DNA of 61,474 bases, from the NCBI GenBank assembly GCA_021781745.1, contig JAJXWH010000033.1, positions 1 to 61,474 of the forward strand, in the 5' to 3' direction. Position numbers and translations under genes: made by a program. The notes beneath the pieces were generated by a model. The model had not been told where the DNA came from and made no database searches. It saw only the letters and a program-made list of their open reading frames with translations. This document shows, one piece after another, positions 56,699-61,474 of the stretch. This DNA is from Bacillota bacterium (lineage in GTDB: Bacteria > Bacillota > Clostridia > Clostridiales > Clostridiaceae). Position 1 is the first letter of the stretch. Every line of letters starts with the position of its first letter.

Positions 56699-58201
56699 AT
56701 GAGATATTTATTAGGCTTAGACATTGGAACATCTGGAACTAAAACGGCTCTTTTTGATGAAAATGGACAAACAATAAAAACTGCAACTTATGGTTATGAT
56801 TTATTTCAGCCACAAGCAGGATGGGCAGAGCAAAACCCGGAAGATTGGTGGCAGGCATGTGTTAGCGGAATAAAGGCTGTTATTGAAAAAAGTGGTGTAC
56901 AAGCATCTGATATTAAAGGTATAGGATTAAGTGGTCAAATGCATGGACTTGTTTTAGTTGATAAAGACCATAAAGTAATTAGAAATTCTATAATATGGTG
57001 TGACCAAAGAACTGAAAAAGAATGTGAATACATGACAGAAGTTATTGGAAAAGAAAGATTGATTAAGATAACTGGTAATCCTGCTTTAACTGGATTTACT
57101 CTTTCTAAGCTATTATGGGTTAGAAATAATGAACCAGAGAATTATGAAAAAATATATAAGATATTACTTCCAAAGGATTATATAAGATTTAGATTAACAA
57201 ATGTATTTGCTACTGAAGTTTCAGATGCTAGTGGTATGCAAATGTTAGATATCAATACTAGAAACTGGAGTGAAGAAATACTTAACGAATTAAATATAGA
57301 TAAGAACATATTAGCGGATGTTTACGAATCAGTAGTTGTCAGTGGACATGTTACAGAAGAAGCTGCTGAATTAACAAACTTAGCAGTAAATACACCAGTT
57401 GTTGGTGGTGCAGGTGACCAAGCAGCGGGCGCTATAGGAAACGGAATAGTAAGTGAAGGAATAATATCAACAACTATAGGTACTTCAGGAGTAGTATTTG
57501 CAGCAACTGATACACCTAGATTTGATAAAGAAGGAAGAGTTCATACTTTATGTCATGCAGTACCTGGTAAGTGGCATATAATGGGTGTTACGCAAGGTGC
57601 AGGTTTATCACTAAACTGGTTTAAGAGAACATTCTGTGCTAAAGAAGTTGAAGAAAGCGAAAAATTGGGAAGAGATATATATGATTTATTAACTGAAAAG
57701 GCAGCAAAATCAAATCCAGGTTCTAATGGAATAGTTTATCTTCCATATCTTATGGGGGAAAGAACACCTCATATAGATCCTAATGTAAAAGGTGCATTTT
57801 TAGGAGTATCACTTATAAATAATCATGATGATTTTGTACGTAGTATTTTAGAAGGTGTTAGTTTTAGTTTAAAGAACTGTCTTGATCTTATTGAAGGTAT
57901 GAATGTAAATATTGATGAAATAAGAGTAAGTGGTGGTGGTGCAGAAAGCAACATATGGAGACAAATATTAGCTGATATCTTCCAGTATTCATTAACTACA
58001 GTTAAAGCATCAGAAGGAGGGGCTCTTGGGGTAGCAATACTTGCAGGTGTAGGAGCAGGAATTTATAATTCCGTTGAGGATGCTTGTAGTAAAATTGTAA
58101 AAGGAAATGAAAAAGTAGCTCCAAATGAAGAATTAAAAGAAGTATATTTAAAAGTATATGAAAAATATAATTCTGCTTACCCTAGAATTAAAGATATCTA
58201 A
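56699..58201 (+). CDS. xylB: Xylulokinase
   Basis: A 500-residue FGGY kinase converting D-xylulose to xylulose 5-phosphate with ATP. It begins LLGLDIGTSGTKTALFDENG and shows LSGQMHGLVLVD (about residues 80-91), SIIWCDQRTEKEC, GGAGDQAAGAIGNG and EGVSFSLKNCLDLIEGM. The start follows TTGGAGG. With the ROK regulator, transaldolase and transketolase downstream it forms a pentose catabolic module; no xylA is within the window. Confidence 0.95.
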   Translation: MRYLLGLDIGTSGTKTALFDENGQTIKTATYGYDLFQPQAGWAEQNPEDWWQACVSGIKAVIEKSGVQASDIKGIGLSGQMHGLVLVDKDHKVIRNSIIWCDQRTEKECEYMTEVIGKERLIKITGNPALTGFTLSKLLWVRNNEPENYEKIYKILLPKDYIRFRLTNVFATEVSDASGMQMLDINTRNWSEEILNELNIDKNILADVYESVVVSGHVTEEAAELTNLAVNTPVVGGAGDQAAGAIGNGIVSEGIISTTIGTSGVVFAATDTPRFDKEGRVHTLCHAVPGKWHIMGVTQGAGLSLNWFKRTFCAKEVEESEKLGRDIYDLLTEKAAKSNPGSNGIVYLPYLMGERTPHIDPNVKGAFLGVSLINNHDDFVRSILEGVSFSLKNCLDLIEGMNVNIDEIRVSGGGAESNIWRQILADIFQYSLTTVKASEGGALGVAILAGVGAGIYNSVEDACSKIVKGNEKVAPNEELKEVYLKVYEKYNSAYPRIKDI

Positions 58202-58371
58202 AGATAAAATATTGTATTATAAATATCTAATTTCTATATTGATAATACGTAGTTACAAAATATTAAGTTATTACTATAAAACTTCTAGTTAGACTTATTA
58301 AACTATAAATACTTTAATAATGATAGTAATAGTGATATTATTTAAGAAAGCTACTATTGTTTATAAGATAG

Positions 58372-59541
58372 ATGAGAGGAGTATTATCAAATTTGATAGA
58401 GGTAAATCATAGTAAAATAAAAGAAACTAATAGAAAAAAAATAATAGCATTATTACTAGAAAAAAATGAAATTACAAAATTAGATATTTCAAGAATTTTA
58501 GATATAAGTATAACAACTGTTTCTACAAATATTACTGAATTAAAAAATGAAGGCATTGTGGAAGATGTAAGGTCTTTAGAATCTACAGGTGGAAGAAAAG
58601 CTATTGCGATAAAGCTTGATGAAAATTGCAGATACTCAATTGGTGTTGCATTAACGCCAAATCATATTAAAATAGCATTAGTCAACTTAAAGAAAGAAAT
58701 TATTGAAAATATAAGAGTTAGACATAAAAATAATGGAATAGAAAATTTAATAAATCTAACTAAAGAAAACATAGATATATTAATGAAAAAATATAACTTG
58801 GATTCTGAGAAAGTACTAGGAATAGGTTTCTCTTTGCCTGGAACAGTAGATTTTAAAGAAAGCATAGTAAAATATTCATATCTTCTTGGCATTAAAGATT
58901 TTAATTTAAAGGAAAAGTTTGAATATTTAAATGTTCCGATATATGTAGATAATGAAGCGAATTTATCAGCATATTATGAATTTTTAAATAGAAAAGATTT
59001 AGTAAAAAATTTGCTCTACGTATCTATAACAGATGGATTAGGTCTTGGAATAATTATAAATGGTAAAATCTACAGAGGTGATAATAATTCATCTGGAGAA
59101 TTTGGACATACAAAAGTGTCTATAAATGGAAAGAAGTGCAAATGTGGAGCTAAAGGGTGCTTAGAAGCATATACATCTATGAATGCTTTAGTTGATAGTT
59201 ATAATGAAGTATCTTTAGAAAATATATCAGATATAGATGAATTTGAAGAATTGTATCTACAAAATGACATAGCAACAAAAAAAGTTTTAGAAAAGTACCT
59301 AAAAATATTAGGAACTGGCATATCAAATTTAATTATGTTGCTAGATCCTAATACTATAATTATAGGTGGAGATATAAATAACTTATTAAGTGATAAAATG
59401 GATGTTTTGAAGAAAAACATCTACAAAGATAACTTATTTACAGATGAAAACAGCTGTACTATTGGTATGGCAGGTTTTAAAGAAGCTTATTTATTAGGGG
59501 CAGCCATGATGCCTATTGAAGAATTTTTAGAAATTAAATAA
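58372..59541 (+). CDS. xylR: ROK-family regulator, XylR-like
   Basis: A protein of up to 389 residues with an N-terminal winged helix (NRKKIIALLLEKNEITKLDISRILDISITTVSTNITEL, shown in two parts: ITKLDISRILDIS and ITTVSTNITEL) and a ROK sugar-kinase-like domain containing the zinc motif CKCGAKGCLEAYTS. It probably represses xylB and perhaps the transaldolase gene until xylose is bound. The start is ambiguous: the ATG at 58372 has no ribosome binding site, while AGAGGAG (58374-58380) would serve the in-frame TTG at 58393. The shorter form is quite possible. Confidence 0.85.
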   Translation: MRGVLSNLIEVNHSKIKETNRKKIIALLLEKNEITKLDISRILDISITTVSTNITELKNEGIVEDVRSLESTGGRKAIAIKLDENCRYSIGVALTPNHIKIALVNLKKEIIENIRVRHKNNGIENLINLTKENIDILMKKYNLDSEKVLGIGFSLPGTVDFKESIVKYSYLLGIKDFNLKEKFEYLNVPIYVDNEANLSAYYEFLNRKDLVKNLLYVSITDGLGLGIIINGKIYRGDNNSSGEFGHTKVSINGKKCKCGAKGCLEAYTSMNALVDSYNEVSLENISDIDEFEELYLQNDIATKKVLEKYLKILGTGISNLIMLLDPNTIIIGGDINNLLSDKMDVLKKNIYKDNLFTDENSCTIGMAGFKEAYLLGAAMMPIEEFLEIK

Positions 59542-59696
59542 TGGAGTAGTGAATAGCTGCTCTATTAATTTCAAAACTTATTAAATAAATTTTGAAAACA
59601 TATTTTCAAAGTTGTGTTAATAAGATTATTAATTAGGTAAGTCTTAAATCTTGATGGGAACTCGAGATTTGGATAAACCTTTTAAATAATAATAGA

Positions 59697-59803
59697 TAGT
59701 TGATGATAAGCAATTTAAGAAATAATATAGAATACCCCTTAAATAGCCTTATTATATAAATCCAGCTATAAATATTTTTATTTAGAATGCTTATTGTCAA
59801 CTA
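59697..59803 (+). ncRNA. Candidate structured leader of the transaldolase gene
   Basis: TAGTTGATGATAAGCA (59697-59712) can pair over all 16 positions, with two G-U pairs, with TGCTTATTGTCAACTA (59788-59803), closing a loop of about 75 bases. The structure ends 16 bases before the ribosome binding site. G-U pairs fit a selected RNA helix more than a DNA operator. Confidence 0.4.
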
Positions 59804-59836
59804 CTACTCATTAAAACAAGAGGAGATGTTAAGGAA

Positions 59837-60490
59837 ATGAGATTTTTTTTAGACACAGCAAACGTAGAACACATTAAAGAAGCAAATGAAATGGGAGTTA
59901 TCTGTGGTGTAACAACTAACCCATCACTAGTAGCTAAAGAAGGAAGAGACTTCAATGAAGTTATTAAAGAAATAACAGAAATAGTTGATGGACCAATAAG
60001 TGGAGAAGTTGTAAGTGAAGATGCTGAAGGAATGATTAAAGAAGGAAGAGAAATCGCAGCAATTCACAAAAATATGATAGTAAAGATCCCAATGACAGTT
60101 GAAGGGTTAAAAGCAACTAAAGTGTTAGCTAGTGAAGGAATTAAAACAAACGTAACTTTAATATTCTCAGCAACTCAGAGCTTGCTTGCAGCAAATGCAG
60201 GAGCAACATATGTAAGTCCATTCCTTGGAAGAGTAGATGATATCTCAATGATAGGTATGGATTTAGTTAGAGATATAGCAGAAATATTTGAAATTCATGG
60301 AATAGAAACAGAAATAATAGCAGCAAGTGTAAGAAATCCAATCCACGTAATTGAAGCAGCAAAAGCTGGGGCACATATAGCAACAGTTCCTCACAACTTA
60401 GTACTACAAATGGTAAAACATCCATTAACCGATCAAGGCCTTGAAAAATTTAAAGCAGACTGGGCAGCAGCTTTTCCAGTTAACAGTTGA
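59837..60490 (+). CDS. tal: Transaldolase, small (TalC/Fsa-type)
   Basis: A 217-residue transaldolase of the short subfamily that also contains fructose-6-phosphate aldolases. [13 protein letters not shown] at the start, [13 protein letters not shown] (about residues 24-36), the Schiff-base lysine in MIVKIPMT (about residue 84), and [10 protein letters not shown] near the end. The start has AAGGAA. The last codons (Val-Asn-Ser-stop) lie within a copy of the dispersed CAGTTAAC repeat. It works with transketolase downstream in the non-oxidative pentose phosphate pathway. Confidence 0.93.
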   Translation: MRFFLDTANVEHIKEANEMGVICGVTTNPSLVAKEGRDFNEVIKEITEIVDGPISGEVVSEDAEGMIKEGREIAAIHKNMIVKIPMTVEGLKATKVLASEGIKTNVTLIFSATQSLLAANAGATYVSPFLGRVDDISMIGMDLVRDIAEIFEIHGIETEIIAASVRNPIHVIEAAKAGAHIATVPHNLVLQMVKHPLTDQGLEKFKADWAAAFPVNS

Positions 60491-60534
60491 CAGTGCACAG
60501 TTTACAGTTAAGGATGAAAAGCTTGCAGCTTTTC
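60477..60534 (+). repeat. Dispersed CAGTTAAC-type repeat with hairpin, copy 5
   Basis: CAGTTAACAGTTGACAGTGC and following bases to 60513, then AAAAGCT (60517-60523) pairing with AGCTTTT (60527-60533). The organisation matches the copy after secA. It begins inside the transaldolase gene and provides its stop codon and a weak terminator. Confidence 0.6.
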
Positions 60535-60558
60535 TTAAAAATATAAATTCTTAAATTT

Positions 60559-60578
60559 TTATATTCTTAAGAATATAA
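60559..60578. repeat. 20-bp perfect palindrome before transketolase
   Basis: TTATATTCTT followed by its exact reverse complement, flanked by longer imperfect arms (AATTCTTAA and TAAGAATT). It could be a terminator or an operator for the transketolase gene. Confidence 0.5.
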
Positions 60579-60696
60579 GAATTTATAAATGAAACAAGTT
60601 AACTTAAAAAACAATATAACAATATAACAAGGTATAGTAACAAAGCAGGTTATGGCGTTTTATAAAGTCATATTTATATAAGAAATGAGGTAAAAA

Positions 60697-61474
60697 ATGA
60701 GTAGAGAATTAGATAAGTTATCTATTAATGCAATAAGAGTATTATCAGCAGATGCTATTGAAAAATCAAAATCTGGACATCCAGGTCTTCCACTTGGTGC
60801 AGCTACAATGGCATTTACATTATGGTCAAAAATGAATCATAATGGAAGAAATCCTGAGTGGGATAACAGAGATAGATTTGTATTATCAGCAGGACATGGT
60901 TCAATGCTTGAATATTCATTATTACACTTATTTGGTTATGGAGTAACTGTTGAAGACATTAAAAACTTCAGACAAATTGGAAGTTTAACACCAGGACATC
61001 CTGAGTATGGTCATACTAAAGGTGTTGAAATCACAACAGGTCCACTTGGACAAGGTGTCTGTAATGCAGTTGGTTTTGCTATAGCAGAAGCACATCTTGC
61101 AGAAAAGTTTAATAAGCCAGGTTACAGCGTAGTTGACCACTATACATATGCTATAGTTGGAGACGGATGTCTTATGGAAGGTATTTCAGGAGAAGCATCA
61201 TCCCTTGCTGGAACATTAGGTCTTGGTAAGTTAATTGTGTTATATGATTCAAACAACATTTCAATTGAAGGAAATACAGATATAGCCTTTAGAGAAGATG
61301 TAGGAAGAAGATACGAAGCTTACGGCTGGCAAGTATTAAATATAGCGGATGGAAATGATGTAATTGCAATAGAAGCAGCAATAGAAGCAGCAAAAGCTGA
61401 AACAACAAAACCATCAATTATAATAGTTAAAAACCAAATTGGATTTGGATGTCCTGCAAAACAAGGAAAAGCTT
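60697..61474 (+). CDS. tkt: Transketolase, partial (3' end outside window)
   Basis: The first 259 codons of a thiamine-diphosphate transketolase. Signatures are [17 protein letters not shown] (about residues 24-40), [20 protein letters not shown], the TPP-contact [18 protein letters not shown] (about 113-130) and [18 protein letters not shown] (about 154-171). The start ATG at 60697 follows ATGAGGT. The frame stays open to the last base. It completes the pentose module with xylB and the transaldolase gene. Confidence 0.95.
   Translation, partial: MSRELDKLSINAIRVLSADAIEKSKSGHPGLPLGAATMAFTLWSKMNHNGRNPEWDNRDRFVLSAGHGSMLEYSLLHLFGYGVTVEDIKNFRQIGSLTPGHPEYGHTKGVEITTGPLGQGVCNAVGFAIAEAHLAEKFNKPGYSVVDHYTYAIVGDGCLMEGISGEASSLAGTLGLGKLIVLYDSNNISIEGNTDIAFREDVGRRYEAYGWQVLNIADGNDVIAIEAAIEAAKAETTKPSIIIVKNQIGFGCPAKQGKA

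Overview
The window is AT-rich, endospore-former DNA from a Clostridium, most like the solventogenic C. beijerinckii / C. saccharoperbutylacetonicum group. That placement is inferred from gene order (ywmB-murA-spoIID-spoIIQ-spoIIID-mbl), AGA-dominated arginine codons, the clostridial type III glutamine synthetase and a raiA RNA in front of hpf. There is no rRNA, CRISPR array, phage or intact insertion sequence. Most of the window is chromosomal core, with accessory pockets around 10-17.5 kb, 27-36 kb and 43-50 kb.

Layout. 0-7 kb: cell wall and sporulation block (ywmB, murA, spoIID, spoIIQ, spoIIID, mbl, yyaC, a small membrane-anchored unknown). 7.3-8.1 kb: seven tRNA genes (Tyr-Val-Thr-Tyr-Val-Thr-Tyr) made by tandem duplication. 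8.1-9.7 kb: SAM-I riboswitch and metK. 9.9-17.5 kb: LysR regulator diverging from a YrdC-like gene, an MFS permease, a UPF0173 hydrolase and two successive small/large pairs of aconitase-superfamily hydro-lyases. 17.9-27.1 kb: recD2, a degenerate ComFA-like gene, comFC, raiA RNA, hpf, secA, and prfB with its programmed +1 frameshift. 27.1-30.8 kb (minus): MerR/TipAS-type regulator, a membrane protein and an ABC-2 exporter. 31.4-36 kb: a two-component system, then an operon of a CPBP-family protein without catalytic residues, an intact site-2 protease and a small unknown protein. 36-43 kb: tex, an oxidoreductase, a DMT permease, a small protein and a chemoreceptor. 42.9-47.6 kb: PadR repressor with a 24-bp operator over the promoter of a 2-enoate reductase, an esterase with an in-frame stop, a truncated DUF421 gene and an apparently orphan ykkC-type riboswitch. 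47.6-56.3 kb: 6-phospho-beta-glucosidase, a ComEC-like anchored hydrolase, glutamine synthetase III with two promoters and a leader RNA, an esterase, nitroreductase, GNAT and an alkyltransferase. 56.7 kb to the end: pentose module (xylB, ROK regulator, transaldolase, transketolase running off the end).

The least ordinary items are: (i) the LysR/YrdC-like/MFS/UPF0173/double hydro-lyase cluster; (ii) the pseudo-CPBP plus site-2 protease plus small-protein operon next to a two-component system; (iii) the ykkC-like riboswitch, which carries about 100 extra nucleotides and has no recognisable target; (iv) the raiA RNA with its own promoter inside comFC; (v) the degenerate ComFA-like protein; (vi) the self-terminating leader RNA of glutamine synthetase III; and (vii) a dispersed CAGTTAAC-type repeat that also supplies the last codons of the transaldolase gene. 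Several starts were moved downstream of the longest reading frame because a good ribosome binding site lies inside it.
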